Assembly (NCBI RefSeq): GCF_029439455.1
Contig: NZ_JAQFVG010000268.1
Location: 78,805-142,804 of the forward strand
DNA from: Caballeronia sp. BR00000012568055
GTDB taxonomy: Bacteria > Pseudomonadota > Gammaproteobacteria > Burkholderiales > Burkholderiaceae
Reading direction: 5' to 3'
Length of the DNA stretch: 64,000 nucleotides
Shown: positions 38,995 through 49,480 of the stretch, piece after piece
Position numbering within the stretch: the stretch's first letter is position 1
Layout: each line of letters begins with the position of its first letter
The notes under the pieces: generated by a model
What the model was told of the DNA's origin: nothing
What the model saw: only the letters and a program-made list of their open reading frames with translations
Database searches by the model: none
Position numbers and translations under genes: made by a program

Positions 38995-41900
38995 ATGAAC
39001 ATGTCGCGCCTCTTCATCAATCGTCCGGTCGCGACTACGCTGCTGGCCATCGGCATTGCGCTTGCGGGGATGTTCGCGTTCGTGAAGCTGCCGGTCGCGC
39101 CCTTGCCGCAGGTCGATTTCCCGACCATTTCCGTGCAGGCATCGCTGCCGGGCGCGAGTCCCGAGACGGTGGCAACGAGCGTGGCGAGTCCGCTGGAACG
39201 TCACCTCGGCACCATCGCCGATGTGAGCGAAATGACGTCGATGAGTTCGGTCGGCAGCACGCGCATTACGCTGCAATTCGGCCTGAATCGCGATATCGAC
39301 GGCGCCGCGCGCGATGTGCAAGCCGCCATCAACGCCGCCCGCGCCGATCTGCCTACGTCACTGCGGCAGAACCCGACGTACCACAAAGTCAATCCCGCCG
39401 ACGCGCCGATTCTCGTCCTCGCGCTTCCATCGCCCACGCGCACGGCCGGCTCGCTCTACGATTCCGCCGCGACCGTGCTTCAGCAAACGCTGTCCACGGT
39501 GCCGGGCGTCGGTGAAGTCGATGTAAGCGGGTCCGCGAATCCGGCAGTGCGTGTGGAACTGGAACCGGGCGCGCTGTTTCACTACGGCATCGGACTGGAG
39601 GATGTGCGCGCGGCGTTGGCATCGGCGAATGCGAACAGCCCGAAAGGGTCGATCGAGTTCAAAGGCACGCACGTCCAGCTCTATACGAACGATCAGGCGA
39701 GCAAGGCATCGCAGTACAAGGATCTGGTCGTCGCGTATCGCAATGGCGCGGCGGTGAAGCTGTCGGATGTCGGCGAAGTGGTCGATTCGGTCGAAGACCT
39801 GCGCAACCTCGGCCTCATCAACAACAAGCGCGCGGTGCTGGTGATTCTGTATCGCCAGCCAGGCGCGAATATCATCGATACGATCGATCGCGTGAAGGGC
39901 ATGCTGCCGCAATTGCAAGCCGCCCTTCCCGCCGATGTGCTGATCACACCGACAGCCGATCGCTCCACCACCATCCGTGCCTCGCTGCACGATACCGAAC
40001 TCACGCTGGCAATCGCGGTGGCGCTGGTCGTGATGGTCGTGTTCCTGTTCCTGCGAAACTGGCGCGCGACTTTGATCCCGAGCGTCGCCGTGCCGATATC
40101 GATCATCGGCACGTTCGCGGCGATGTATCTGCTCGGCTTCTCGCTGGACAATCTCTCGCTGATGGCGCTGACCATCGCCACTGGCTTCGTGGTCGATGAC
40201 GCCATCGTTGTGCTGGAAAACATTTCGCGACACGTGGAGAACGGCGTGCCGCGCATGCAGGCGGCGCTGCTCGGCGCGCGCGAAGTCGGCTTCACGGTTG
40301 TATCGATGAGCATTTCGCTGGTCGCCGTGTTCCTGCCCATCTTGCTGATGGCGGGCATCATCGGGCGGCTGTTCCGCGAGTTCGCGCTGACTTTGTCGCT
40401 GGCGATCGCCGTGTCGCTGCTCGTCTCGCTCACCGTCACGCCGATGATGTGCTCGCGCCTGCTTCAGGAGCCGCACGAAAAGAAGGAAGAAGGCCGTGTC
40501 GCGCAATGGCTCGAACGGCAGTTCACGCGCATGCAGCGAGGTTATGGGCGCACGCTCGGCTGGGCGCTCAGGCATCCGCTGCTGGTCGTGGTGTCGCTGC
40601 TGCTGACAGTCGCGCTCAACGTGGTGCTGTATATCGTCGTGCCGAAGGGGTTTTTCCCGCAGCAGGACACGGGGCGCATCGTCGGCGGCATTCAGGCGGA
40701 TCAGAGCACGTCGTTCCAGGCGATGAAGGGTAAGTTTTCGGAGATGATGAAGATCGTCGAAGCGGACCCGGCGGTGGATAGCGTCGCGGGTTTCACGGGC
40801 GGGCGATCGACCAATTCGGGCTTTATGTTCATTTCGCTCAAGCCGAAGAGTGAGCGCAAGGTATCGGCGGAAGTGGTCATCAACCGGTTGCGCAAGCCGC
40901 TGGCCGATGTGGCTGGCGCGCAGACGTTCCTGCAAGCCGTGCAGGATATTCGTGTGGGCGGACGGCAATCGAACGCGCAGTATCAGTTCACCTTGTTGTC
41001 GGATACCACGGCGGATTTGTACAAGTGGGGACCGCTGCTTACCGACGCGCTCAAGAAGCGCCCCGAACTCGTCGATGTCAATTCCGATCAGCAGCAAGGC
41101 GGTCTGGAAAGCATGGTCACGTTCGATCGCGCCACCGCCGCGCGCCTGAACATCAAGCCCGCGCAGATCGACAACACGCTCTACGATGCCTTCGGCCAGC
41201 GGCAGGTTTCGACCATTTATAACCCGCTGTCGCAGTATCACGTGGTGATGGAGCTTGCGCCGAAGTACTGGCAAGACCCGGAAATGCTCAAGCAAATCTG
41301 GATCAGCACGTCGGGCGGCACGGCAAGCGGTTCGGCATCCACACAATCGACGACGACAACCGCTTCCACCGCGACGACAACAACGAGCACGTCCACCAGC
41401 AGCACGGACGCCAGCACCGCGCTCGCGCTTGCCGCCGTCAAGAATTCGGCGACTAACGCGATTGCAGCAAGCGGCAAGTCGAGTTCATCGTCGGGCGCAG
41501 CGGTATCGACCACGAAGGAAACGATGGTGCCGCTTTCCGCCATCGCCAAGTTCGGGCCGGGGAATACGCCGCTGTCGGTGAATCACCAGAGCCAGTTCGT
41601 CGCATCGACCATTTCGTTCAATCTGCCGCCGGGCCAATCGCTGTCCGATGCCACCGCCGCGATCTACGAGACCATGGGCGAAATCGGCGTGCCGCAGACT
41701 ATTCACGGCAGTTTCCAGGGCACGGCGCAGGCGTTCCAGCAATCGGTCGCATCGTTGCCGATTCTCGTAGCGGCAGCGCTGGCGGCGGTGTATATCGTGC
41801 TCGGCATTTTGTACGAGAGCTATATCCATCCGATCACCATTCTTTCGACGTTGCCTTCCGCGGGCATCGGCGCGTTGCTGGCGCTGCTGTTGTTCAAGAC

Positions 41901-42303
41901 GGAGTTCAGCATCATCGCGTTTATTGCGGTGATCTTGCTGATCGGGATCGTGAAGAAGAACGCGATCATGATGGTCGATTTCGCCATCGAAGCCACGCGG
42001 CACGGCGCGAAAACGCCGCGCGATGCAATCGAAGAAGCGTGCTTGCTGCGCTTCCGTCCGATCATGATGACCACCGCCGCCGCGCTGCTCGGCGCATTGC
42101 CGCTGGCGTTCGGCACGGGCGAAGGCTCGGAAATGCGCGCGCCGCTGGGGATTGCGATTGTCGGCGGCCTGATCGTCAGTCAGTTGTTGACGCTCTATAC
42201 GACGCCGGTGGTTTATCTGTATATGGATCGCGTTCGTATATGGTCTGACAATCGTCGCGCGCGGCGAAATGGTGGCGCGCGGCCAGCGAGTGCGATCGAA
42301 TAA
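38995..42303 (+). CDS. RND multidrug efflux permease, MdtC-like, with Ser/Thr-rich insertion
   Basis: A 1102-residue HAE1-type RND transporter, about 60 residues longer than its partner. The proton-relay motif ([15 protein letters not shown]) and helix 10 region ([19 protein letters not shown]) are intact. The extra length is a low-complexity Ser/Thr/Ala stretch at about residues 771-840 ([19 protein letters not shown] and [17 protein letters not shown]) in the second periplasmic loop, just before the conserved VPLSAIAKF segment. It is the last gene of the operon. No outer-membrane factor gene follows, so a TolC-type channel must be encoded elsewhere. Confidence 0.95.
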   Translation: MNMSRLFINRPVATTLLAIGIALAGMFAFVKLPVAPLPQVDFPTISVQASLPGASPETVATSVASPLERHLGTIADVSEMTSMSSVGSTRITLQFGLNRDIDGAARDVQAAINAARADLPTSLRQNPTYHKVNPADAPILVLALPSPTRTAGSLYDSAATVLQQTLSTVPGVGEVDVSGSANPAVRVELEPGALFHYGIGLEDVRAALASANANSPKGSIEFKGTHVQLYTNDQASKASQYKDLVVAYRNGAAVKLSDVGEVVDSVEDLRNLGLINNKRAVLVILYRQPGANIIDTIDRVKGMLPQLQAALPADVLITPTADRSTTIRASLHDTELTLAIAVALVVMVVFLFLRNWRATLIPSVAVPISIIGTFAAMYLLGFSLDNLSLMALTIATGFVVDDAIVVLENISRHVENGVPRMQAALLGAREVGFTVVSMSISLVAVFLPILLMAGIIGRLFREFALTLSLAIAVSLLVSLTVTPMMCSRLLQEPHEKKEEGRVAQWLERQFTRMQRGYGRTLGWALRHPLLVVVSLLLTVALNVVLYIVVPKGFFPQQDTGRIVGGIQADQSTSFQAMKGKFSEMMKIVEADPAVDSVAGFTGGRSTNSGFMFISLKPKSERKVSAEVVINRLRKPLADVAGAQTFLQAVQDIRVGGRQSNAQYQFTLLSDTTADLYKWGPLLTDALKKRPELVDVNSDQQQGGLESMVTFDRATAARLNIKPAQIDNTLYDAFGQRQVSTIYNPLSQYHVVMELAPKYWQDPEMLKQIWISTSGGTASGSASTQSTTTTASTATTTTSTSTSSTDASTALALAAVKNSATNAIAASGKSSSSSGAAVSTTKETMVPLSAIAKFGPGNTPLSVNHQSQFVASTISFNLPPGQSLSDATAAIYETMGEIGVPQTIHGSFQGTAQAFQQSVASLPILVAAALAAVYIVLGILYESYIHPITILSTLPSAGIGALLALLLFKTEFSIIAFIAVILLIGIVKKNAIMMVDFAIEATRHGAKTPRDAIEEACLLRFRPIMMTTAAALLGALPLAFGTGEGSEMRAPLGIAIVGGLIVSQLLTLYTTPVVYLYMDRVRIWSDNRRARRNGGARPASAIE

Positions 42304-42386
42304 GCAAGCGCAATCACTCATGGCGTGCGCGCTAAAAATCGCTTAGCTTGATGATCGTCCCGACTTCTCAAAGGAGGGCGATTCCG

Positions 42387-43058
42387 ATGAACGCGATCAA
42401 GGTTTTGCTGATCGGCGCGCATGGCCGCACGGGTCGTCTGATCGCGCGTCGGCTGCATGACGAAGCGCTGCCCTTTCGCGCGATGCTGCGTCGTTCGGCG
42501 CACAAGAGCGAGTTCTCGGCGATGGGCGCGGAGATCGTGCTCGGCGATCTCAACTACGACTTCTCCCACGCGTTCGATGACATCACGCATGTGATTTACG
42601 CGGCGGGATCATCGGATAACGAAGGAATTCAGGAGGAACGCGCGATCGATCGCGATGCCGTCATGCGCACCGCCGATTACGCGAAGCGCCGTCGCGTGCG
42701 GCAGATCGTGACAATCAGCGCGCTTTCCGCGTATTACCCCGAACGCGCGGGCTTCGCGCTACGCCATTACGCGCGCATGAAACGCGAAGCCGATGCCTAC
42801 GTAACACGGCGCGGCGTGCCCTACGCGATCCTGCGTCCCGGTCCGCTCTCCGACGACGCGCCACGCGGCACCATCGCGCTTGCGGACGAAAGAACGCATC
42901 CATTGGCAAAAATCTCACGCGGCGACATCGCCCATCTGACCGTGCGATGCATCGCGCTGACGATAGGCAATCAGGTAATCGGCGTAATCGGCGGGGACGT
43001 GCCGATCGAAACCTTCAACTCACTCCAACCAGCCGATACCCGACGCCGGTTTCAGTAA
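42387..43058 (+). CDS. NAD(P)-binding atypical SDR (YwnB/NmrA-like)
   Basis: A 223-residue protein with an N-terminal Rossmann motif (VLLIGAHGRTGRLIARRL) and the atypical-SDR pattern seen in YwnB and NAD(P)H-binding NmrA-type proteins (ILRPGPLSDDAPRGTI). AAAGGAGGG fixes the ATG at 42387. Activity unknown; relatives are sugar epimerase-like or flavin reductase-like. The last 44 bp overlap the convergent kdpE gene, so the 3' ends are antisense to each other. Confidence 0.87.
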   Translation: MNAIKVLLIGAHGRTGRLIARRLHDEALPFRAMLRRSAHKSEFSAMGAEIVLGDLNYDFSHAFDDITHVIYAAGSSDNEGIQEERAIDRDAVMRTADYAKRRRVRQIVTISALSAYYPERAGFALRHYARMKREADAYVTRRGVPYAILRPGPLSDDAPRGTIALADERTHPLAKISRGDIAHLTVRCIALTIGNQVIGVIGGDVPIETFNSLQPADTRRRFQ

Positions 43059-43713
43059 CGATATGCTCCGGCTGCGCGGCATCGCGTTCGAGCTTTTGCC
43101 GCAAATGCGCCATGTAGATGCGCAGATAATGCGGGCTTTCCACATGCGATGGCCCCCACACTTCCAGCAGCAATTGCCGATGCGTCAGCACGCGCCCGGC
43201 ATGCCGCACCAGCGTCGATAGCAGCCGATATTCGATCGGCGTCAGATGCACGTTTTCGCCGCCACGCGTGACGCGCCGCAACGCGAGATCAACGTTGACA
43301 TCGCCGAACGTGATAACAGGCGTCTCACTTGCCGATGCCTGATTGCGCCGCCGCAGATGCGCGCGAATCCGCGCCATCAACTCGGATACGCCGAAGGGCT
43401 TGGTCAGATAATCGTCCGCGCCCGCATCGAGCGCGGCGACTTTCTGCTCCTCCTGCGTGCGCGCCGACAGCACGATCACCGGCAACTCGGTCCAGCTTCG
43501 CAATTCACGAATCACGTCGATGCCGTCCGTATCCGGCAAACCGAGATCGACGATGATGAGATCGGGCTTGCGCGTGGCCGCTTCGACCAGACCTTGTTTG
43601 CCGGTTTCCGCTTCGTGCACCGTCATGCCCTGCGCTTCCAGCGAAACGCGCACAAAGCGGCGGATTTGTTTTTCGTCCTCGATCAGGACAACCGTGAAAG
43701 ACGGCTCGCTCAT
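43015..43713 (-). CDS. kdpE: KDP-operon-type response regulator KdpE
   Basis: A 232-residue OmpR-class regulator. The receiver domain (VVLIEDEKQIRRFVRVSL) has the phosphoacceptor Asp near residue 56 (DLIIVDLGLPDTDG) and Lys in LTKPFG. The DNA-binding domain (HLTPIEYRLLSTLVRHAGRVLTHRQLL; GVGYRLVG) closely follows KdpE of E. coli (DLGLPDGDG, HYLRIYMGHLRQKLE). In E. coli it activates the K+-uptake operon kdpFABC. No kdpD kinase and no kdpFABC adjoin it here. It sits 41 bp behind qor as the last gene of a same-strand series. Confidence 0.9.
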   Translation of the reverse strand: MSEPSFTVVLIEDEKQIRRFVRVSLEAQGMTVHEAETGKQGLVEAATRKPDLIIVDLGLPDTDGIDVIRELRSWTELPVIVLSARTQEEQKVAALDAGADDYLTKPFGVSELMARIRAHLRRRNQASASETPVITFGDVNVDLALRRVTRGGENVHLTPIEYRLLSTLVRHAGRVLTHRQLLLEVWGPSHVESPHYLRIYMAHLRQKLERDAAQPEHIVTETGVGYRLVGVS

Positions 43714-43754
43714 GTTTGTGTTTGTCGTTTTGGAGTGGAACCGTCGCTCACTGC

Positions 43755-44729
43755 TTACGGCAGAAAAATGGTCGAACCGGTGGTCTTGCGCGCTTCGAGT
43801 TCTTCGTGCGCCTTGGCCGCGTCCGACAGCGCGTAGCGTTGGCGAACGTTGGTCTTGACCTTGCCCGATGAAACCACATCGAACAATTCCGCCGCCATCG
43901 TGTCCAGATCGCTGCGTTTGGCGATATAGCTGAACAGCGTCGGCCGCGTGAAGAACAGCGAGCCGCGTCCGGCGAATTCGGACGAATCGATCGGCGGAAT
44001 CGGACCGGACGAATTGCCGAAGCTCACGAACAGACCGAGCGGCGCGAGGCAATCGAGCGACGGAATATACGTGTCCTTGCCGATGGAATCGTACACAACC
44101 GGCACGCCCGCGCCGTTGGTGATTTCGCGCACGCGCTGCGTGAAGTTCTCGCGCGTGTAGACGATCGGGTGATCGCAGCCATGCGCCTTCGCCAGTTCCG
44201 CTTTCTCGTCCGATCCGACCGTGCCGATCACCGTCGCGCCGAGCGCCTTCGCCCACTGACACGCCAGCATGCCGACGCCGCCCGCTGCCGCGTGAATCAG
44301 CACCGTATCGCCCGCTTTCACGCAATACGTCCGCCGCAACAAATATTGCGCCGTCAGCCCTTGCAGCATGATCGATGCGGCATCTTCGTAGCTCACCGCA
44401 TCCGGCAACTTGACGACGTAATCTGCCGACATCACGCGCTCCTGCGCATACGCGCCCGGCGGACGCGACGCATACGCCACGCGATCGCCCGGTTTGAACT
44501 GCGTGACGCCTTCGCCCACGGCCGTCACTTCGCCCGCGCCTTCCATGCCGAGCCCGCCAGGCAGCGGCATCGGATAAAGGCCGGTGCGGAAATACACGTC
44601 GATGAAATTGAGGCCGACCGCATGATGCTTCACGCGGATTTCGCCCTTGCCCGGCGCGCCCACGTCTACATCGACCCACTTCATTACTTCCGGGCCGCCT
44701 GTTTTGTCGAAACGGATTGCCTTGGTCAT
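43755..44729 (-). CDS. Quinone oxidoreductase (zinc-less MDR family)
   Basis: A 324-residue NADPH:quinone reductase of the Qor type. GroES-like N-terminal domain with AVGLNFIDVYFRTGLYP, NADPH Rossmann motif (LIHAAAGGVGMLACQWAKALGA), and no zinc-ligand cysteines. Reduces quinones or other electrophiles using NADPH, protecting from redox-cycling compounds. Downstream of mgsA by 27 bp, upstream of kdpE, all minus strand, so likely one transcript. Confidence 0.92.
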   Translation of the reverse strand: MTKAIRFDKTGGPEVMKWVDVDVGAPGKGEIRVKHHAVGLNFIDVYFRTGLYPMPLPGGLGMEGAGEVTAVGEGVTQFKPGDRVAYASRPPGAYAQERVMSADYVVKLPDAVSYEDAASIMLQGLTAQYLLRRTYCVKAGDTVLIHAAAGGVGMLACQWAKALGATVIGTVGSDEKAELAKAHGCDHPIVYTRENFTQRVREITNGAGVPVVYDSIGKDTYIPSLDCLAPLGLFVSFGNSSGPIPPIDSSEFAGRGSLFFTRPTLFSYIAKRSDLDTMAAELFDVVSSGKVKTNVRQRYALSDAAKAHEELEARKTTGSTIFLP

Positions 44730-44756
44730 CGCTTCTTCATCTCCTTGATAGGTCGT

Positions 44757-45161
44757 TCAGGATGCCCGCGAGAAGCGCAGGCGAAGATCGTCGAGAATCA
44801 TGCGCGCGGTCGATATGTTGGTCGCGCACGGCACGTTGTGTACGTCGCAGGCGCGCACGAGGGCATTGATATCGGGTTCGTGCGGCTGGGGCGTCATCGG
44901 ATCGCGCAGAAAGATGACGATATTCACGCGCCCCTCCGCCAGTTCGGCACCGATCTGCAAATCGCCGCCGTGCGGGCCGGACAACTTGCGCTCGACCGTC
45001 AGCCCATGCGCTGCCGCGATACGCCCGCCCGTCGTGCCGGTCGCGACGAGATCGCATTGCGCGAGCGTATCGACGAATTCGCCGGTGAGTTTGACGATGT
45101 CGTCCTTCTTCATATCGTGCGCGATCAGCGCGACGCGTGGTTTCATTTGCGTGCTCGCCAT
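44757..45161 (-). CDS. mgsA: Methylglyoxal synthase
   Basis: A 134-residue enzyme that converts dihydroxyacetone phosphate to methylglyoxal and phosphate, bypassing lower glycolysis when sugar phosphates accumulate. Conserved features: [13 protein letters not shown], phosphate-binding GTTGG and the catalytic loop [12 protein letters not shown] with Asp near residue 67. ATG 45161 begins one base after the SDR stop; a longer frame (to 45191) lies in the SDR gene and is rejected. Phosphate feedback inhibition is a family property. Confidence 0.95.
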   Translation of the reverse strand: MASTQMKPRVALIAHDMKKDDIVKLTGEFVDTLAQCDLVATGTTGGRIAAAHGLTVERKLSGPHGGDLQIGAELAEGRVNIVIFLRDPMTPQPHEPDINALVRACDVHNVPCATNISTARMILDDLRLRFSRAS

Positions 45162-45162
45162 A

Positions 45163-45942
45163 TCAGTACGTTCCGGGATACGCGCCGCCATCGATCAGCA
45201 TGTTCTGGCCGGTGATATAGCCCGCATGCACGCTGCACAGGAACGCGCAGGCCTTGCCGAACTCTTCCGGATTGCCGAAGCGACCCGCCGGCAGACTCTG
45301 CGCGCGCCGCGAGCGAATCTCTTCGACGGGCACGTTCTGCGCCTTCGCCTGCGCTTCCATCGTCACGCCGATGCGGTCGGTATCGAACGTGCCCGGCAGC
45401 AGATTGTTGATCGTCACGCCCGTCGATGCCACCTTGCGCGCCACGCCCGCGACGAATCCCGTCAGCCCGGAACGCGCGCCGTTCGACAGCCCGAGCACAT
45501 CGATCGGCGCTTTGACCGACGAACTCGTGATATTCACGATCCGCCCGAAACCGCGCTCGATCATCCCGTCGATGGTCGCCTTCATCAGTTCGATCGGTGT
45601 GAGCATGTTCGATTCGAGCGCCTTGATCCACATCTCGTGCGTAAAAGTGCGGAAATCGCCCGGCGGCGGGCCGCCTGCGTTATTGACCAGAATGTCCGGC
45701 TGCGGGCAGGCAGCGAGCGCGGCGGCGTGGCCTTCGGGCGTGGTGATATCGCCCGCAACGGTTGTCACCTGCACGCCGTATTGCGCGCGGATATGCGCGG
45801 CGGTGGCTTCCAGCGTTTCCGCCGTGCGCGCCGTGATCACCAGATTCACGCCCTCGGCGGCCAGCGCTTCGGCGCAACCGCGCCCGAGTCCCTTGCTTGC
45901 CGCGCACACGAGCGCCGTGCGGCCCGCGATTCCCATGTCCAT
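45163..45942 (-). CDS. SDR-family protein of the BKR-like divergent subgroup
   Basis: A 259-residue short-chain dehydrogenase/reductase fold. The NAD-binding Gly motif is degenerate ([10 protein letters not shown]), with NNAGG and IVNITSSSV in place. At the position of the catalytic YxxxK the protein reads [10 protein letters not shown] (near 153-162), so the Tyr and Lys are absent. This lack of a perfect tetrad is known for the BKR_like SDR subgroup, so it is not a decay sign by itself. First gene of the SDR-mgsA-qor-kdpE run; one base from mgsA. Reaction unknown. Confidence 0.85.
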   Translation of the reverse strand: MDMGIAGRTALVCAASKGLGRGCAEALAAEGVNLVITARTAETLEATAAHIRAQYGVQVTTVAGDITTPEGHAAALAACPQPDILVNNAGGPPPGDFRTFTHEMWIKALESNMLTPIELMKATIDGMIERGFGRIVNITSSSVKAPIDVLGLSNGARSGLTGFVAGVARKVASTGVTINNLLPGTFDTDRIGVTMEAQAKAQNVPVEEIRSRRAQSLPAGRFGNPEEFGKACAFLCSVHAGYITGQNMLIDGGAYPGTY

Positions 45943-46174
45943 CGTCCATCCTCCAATGTGTCGTTCGTCCAGCGTTCGATACGCCTTTCGCGCATTCTAG
46001 AAGAATCGGGGCGGCAACGTCGGCGCGCGCCGGAATCGGCTAAGTTCGAATCTTCTTAGGAGCGCGCGGGCTTTTGGGTAAACTGTCGCCACTGTCCGCT
46101 CCGGCGTCTTTCGGGACGCCGTCCCGCCGAGCGAACCAGACAACACAGCAGGACGCGCCGCGCGCGCGAGACCC

Positions 46175-46828
46175 ATGAAACAAGACAGCCGCTTTCCCAA
46201 TCTCTTTATCCTCGATCACCCGCTGATCCAGCACAAGCTCACCCATATGCGCGACAAGGACACGTCCACGCGCACGTTCCGTGAGTTGCTGCGCGAAATC
46301 ACGCTGCTGATGGGTTACGAAATCACGCGCAATCTGCCGCTGACGACCAAGCGCGTGCAGACGCCGCTGGTCGAAATCGACGCGCCGGTCATTGCCGGCA
46401 AAAAGCTCGCGATCGTGCCGGTGTTGCGCGCGGGCATCGGCATGTCGGACGGCTTGCTCGATCTGGTGCCGTCGGCGCGTGTCGGGCATATCGGCGTGTA
46501 TCGCGCGGAAGATCATCGCCCGGTCGAGTATCTCGTGCGCCTGCCGCCGGATATCGAAGATCGTCTGTTCATTCTGTGCGATCCGATGGTCGCCACCGGC
46601 AATTCCGCCGTTCACGCCGTCGATGTCATGAAGCGTCGCAAGGTGCTCGATGAAAACATCATTTTCGTAGCGCTGGTGGCCGCGCCCGAAGGCGTGAAGG
46701 TGTTCCAGGACGCGCATCCGGACGTCAAGCTGTATGTGGCGTCGCTGGATTCGAATCTGAACGATCACGCGTATATCGTCCCCGGTCTGGGCGATGCAGG
46801 CGATCGTCTGTTCGGCACGAAGAACTGA
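46175..46828 (+). CDS. upp: Uracil phosphoribosyltransferase
   Basis: A 217-residue enzyme that makes UMP from uracil and PRPP, for pyrimidine salvage. The PRPP-binding loop is [16 protein letters not shown], and the conserved C-terminal uracil-binding region ([16 protein letters not shown]) is intact. No uracil permease is adjacent. A strong terminator follows, so the transcript is probably monocistronic. Confidence 0.97.
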   Translation: MKQDSRFPNLFILDHPLIQHKLTHMRDKDTSTRTFRELLREITLLMGYEITRNLPLTTKRVQTPLVEIDAPVIAGKKLAIVPVLRAGIGMSDGLLDLVPSARVGHIGVYRAEDHRPVEYLVRLPPDIEDRLFILCDPMVATGNSAVHAVDVMKRRKVLDENIIFVALVAAPEGVKVFQDAHPDVKLYVASLDSNLNDHAYIVPGLGDAGDRLFGTKN

Positions 46829-47154
46829 CGCGTTTCGCTCCGGCAATACGCCAATCGCCGCGCACGTCCAGTCCGGACCGGCGCGGCGATTTTTTTCGGC
46901 ATTGGGGTTTTTGCACGAATTCGCCCCCTTTTCGTCCGATTCGACCGCATTGCGGCGCTTTTCGTGCAACACACGGGTTGGCCTGAGCATGCCCGCGCGT
47001 GCCGCCATGATAAAATTTCGGTCTGTTCCTAGCGGGTTCATCCGTTCCAAAAAACGCGGCGAAGCGCCCCGGCAGCAGACAAGAACACTCACAGCTTCAC
47101 GGCACCACAGCACATCAGGCGCGGCATTCAGCCCGCGCGCGACGGAGAAAGGTA
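46829..47154. other. Intergenic region between upp and yebC
   Basis: 326 bp. It contains the upp terminator (46853-46898) and, further right, an AT-rich GATAAAATTTC element (about 47010-47020) that may be the -10 region of the yebC promoter. I could not place a convincing -35. No gene or RNA structure otherwise. Confidence 0.6.
46853..46898 (+). terminator. Rho-independent terminator of upp
   Basis: An 11-bp stem AATCGCCGCGC / GCGCGGCGATT (46853-46863 with 46881-46891), followed by T residues. The T-run continues to about 46896. Confidence 0.9.
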
Positions 47155-47883
47155 ATGGCGGGTCACTCGAAATGGGCCAACATCAAGCATAAGAAAGCCG
47201 CGGCCGACGCCAAGCGAGGCAAGGTCTGGACGCGTCTGATCAAGGAAATTCAGGTCGCGGCGCGCATGGGTGGCGGCGAGGCCGACACGAACCCGCGTCT
47301 GCGCCTGGCCGTGGACAAGGCGTACGACGCCAACATGCCGAAGGACAACATCAACCGCGCGATTCAGCGCGGCGTCGGTGGCGTGGATGGCGCGAACTAC
47401 GAAGAAATCCGCTACGAAGGCTACGGCATCGGCGGCGCGGCGATCATCGTGGACACCATGACGGATAACCGCACGCGCACGGTCGCGGAAGTGCGTCACG
47501 CGTTCTCGAAGTTCGGCGGCAATATGGGCACGGACGGCTCGGTGTCGTTCATGTTCGATCACGTCGGCCAATTCCTGTTCGCGCCCGGCACGCCGGAAGA
47601 CAAGCTGATGGACGCTGCGCTCGAAGCTGGCGCGGACGACGTGGTCACCAATGAAGACGGCAGTATCGAAGTGGTCTGCCCGGCGAACGATTTCCAGAAG
47701 GTGAAGGACGCGCTCGAAGCCGCGGGCTTCAAGGCGGAAGTCGGCGAAGTGACGATGAAACCGCAAACGGAAGTCGAATTCAACGGTGACGACGCCCTGA
47801 AAATGCAGAAACTGCTCGATGCGCTCGAAAATCTCGACGACGTGCAGGAAGTCTATACAAACGCCGCCATCAACGACGAGTAA
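47155..47883 (+). CDS. yebC: YebC/PmpR-family protein
   Basis: A 242-residue YebC-type protein. Starts [21 protein letters not shown], the family's signature. Annotated as a transcriptional regulator, although some members help translation of proline-rich sequences. All three domains look complete. GAGAAAGG precedes the ATG. It is first in the conserved block yebC-purD-hemF-nadD; no terminator is seen before purD, only a hairpin without U-tract (47911-47936). Confidence 0.97.
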   Translation: MAGHSKWANIKHKKAAADAKRGKVWTRLIKEIQVAARMGGGEADTNPRLRLAVDKAYDANMPKDNINRAIQRGVGGVDGANYEEIRYEGYGIGGAAIIVDTMTDNRTRTVAEVRHAFSKFGGNMGTDGSVSFMFDHVGQFLFAPGTPEDKLMDAALEAGADDVVTNEDGSIEVVCPANDFQKVKDALEAAGFKAEVGEVTMKPQTEVEFNGDDALKMQKLLDALENLDDVQEVYTNAAINDE

Positions 47884-48086
47884 GGCGTTTTTGCCGTTGT
47901 TGGTACGGCATTCGCTTCGGTCCGAGGACCGGAGCGACCGACATGTGATCGTCTGAAGGCGCGTGACGCAGCAGCAGTCAGCGCGAGCCGCCTTCAGCCG
48001 ATAATCCGGCACCCGCTCGCGTGCTCCGCGCCCGGCGCTGCCCGCCTCGCCGCCACCGCTTTTACACAGTTTTTTCGGGGATTCAA

Positions 48087-49376
48087 ATGAAGTTACTCGT
48101 CGTCGGTTCCGGCGGTCGCGAACATGCGCTGGCCTGGAAGCTCGCGCAGTCGCCGCGCGTGCAGATCGTCTACGTCGCGCCGGGCAACGGCGGCACCGCG
48201 CAGGACGAACGTCTGCGCAATGTCGATATCACCGATCCGGCCGCCCTCGCCGATTTCGTCGAGGCCGAGCATGTCGCGCTGACGGTGATCGGGCCGGAAG
48301 CGCCGCTGGCGGCGGGCATCGTCAATTTGTTCCGTTCGCGCGGGCTGAAGGTGTTCGGGCCGACGAAGGAAGCCGCGCAACTGGAAAGCTCGAAGGACTT
48401 CGCCAAGGCTTTCATGAAGCGCCACAACATTCCGACGGCCGAGTACGAAACCTTCACCAACGCCGCCGCCGCACACGCGTACGTCGATCAGAAAGGCACG
48501 CCGATCGTCATCAAGGCGGACGGACTGGCTGCCGGCAAGGGCGTGGTCGTGGCGATGTCGGACGACGAAGCGCATGAAGCCATCGACTCGATGCTCGAAG
48601 GCAACAAGCTCGGCGATGCCGGCGCGCGCGTGGTGATCGAAGAATTTCTGGCAGGCGAGGAAGCGAGCTTTATCGTCATGGTGGACGGCAAGCATGTGCT
48701 GGCGCTGGCGTCGAGCCAGGATCACAAGCGTCTGCTTGATGGCGACAAGGGCCCGAACACGGGCGGCATGGGCGCGTATTCGCCCGCGCCGATCGTCACG
48801 CCGCAACTGCACGCCCGCGTGATGCGCGAAATCATCCTGCCGACCGTGCGCGGCATGGAGAACGAAGGCATCCGCTATACGGGTTTTCTGTACGCCGGTC
48901 TGATGATCGACGCGCAAGGCAACCCGAAAACGCTCGAATTCAACTGCCGAATGGGCGATCCCGAAACGCAGCCGATCATGGCGCGTCTCAAGGGCGACTT
49001 TTCGAAGATCATCGAAATGGCGATCGACGGCAAGCTGGACGGCGCGGAACTCGACTGGGACCGTCGCACGGCGCTGGGCGTGGTGCTGGCCGCGCACAAC
49101 TATCCTGAAACGCCGCGCAAGGGCGACCGCATCAACGGCATTCCGGCCGAAACGGGCGACGCCGTCACGTTCCACGCGGGCACGACGCTGGCCGATGGCA
49201 AGCTGACCACTTCGGGCGGACGCGTGCTGTGCGTGGTCGGTCTGGCGGATACGGTTCGCGGCGCGCAATCCGTGGTCTACGATACAGTCAATCAGATTTC
49301 GTTCGATGGCATGCAGTATCGCCGGGACATCGGCTACCGGGCGGTGAATCGCAAGCAGGCTGAGCGTCACGGATAA
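48087..49376 (+). CDS. purD: Phosphoribosylamine-glycine ligase (GARS)
   Basis: A 429-residue ATP-grasp ligase for step two of purine synthesis, joining glycine to 5-phosphoribosylamine. Opening [19 protein letters not shown] is the PurD hallmark. ATP-grasp motifs include [18 protein letters not shown] and the metal-binding [13 protein letters not shown]. Start at 48087 fits homologues; the frame is open 22 codons upstream without a ribosome site. A strong terminator follows, separating it from hemF. Confidence 0.97.
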   Translation: MKLLVVGSGGREHALAWKLAQSPRVQIVYVAPGNGGTAQDERLRNVDITDPAALADFVEAEHVALTVIGPEAPLAAGIVNLFRSRGLKVFGPTKEAAQLESSKDFAKAFMKRHNIPTAEYETFTNAAAAHAYVDQKGTPIVIKADGLAAGKGVVVAMSDDEAHEAIDSMLEGNKLGDAGARVVIEEFLAGEEASFIVMVDGKHVLALASSQDHKRLLDGDKGPNTGGMGAYSPAPIVTPQLHARVMREIILPTVRGMENEGIRYTGFLYAGLMIDAQGNPKTLEFNCRMGDPETQPIMARLKGDFSKIIEMAIDGKLDGAELDWDRRTALGVVLAAHNYPETPRKGDRINGIPAETGDAVTFHAGTTLADGKLTTSGGRVLCVVGLADTVRGAQSVVYDTVNQISFDGMQYRRDIGYRAVNRKQAERHG

Positions 49377-49406
49377 AGCGCGGCTCGTCGCAATGCCGCA
49401 TGACTG

Positions 49407-49440
49407 CGATGCCGGACTCCGCGTCCGGCATCGTGTTTTT
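49407..49440 (+). terminator. Rho-independent terminator between purD and hemF
   Basis: An 11-bp perfect stem CGATGCCGGAC / GTCCGGCATCG with loop TCCGC, followed by TGTTTTT. Confidence 0.88.
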
Positions 49441-49480
49441 AGAGAGAACTACGACGCCCTCTGGCGCACCGCAACAATCG

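Noticed and set aside
47911..47936. Hairpin after yebC
   Set aside because: Good stem but no U-tract; left unannotated as a terminator.
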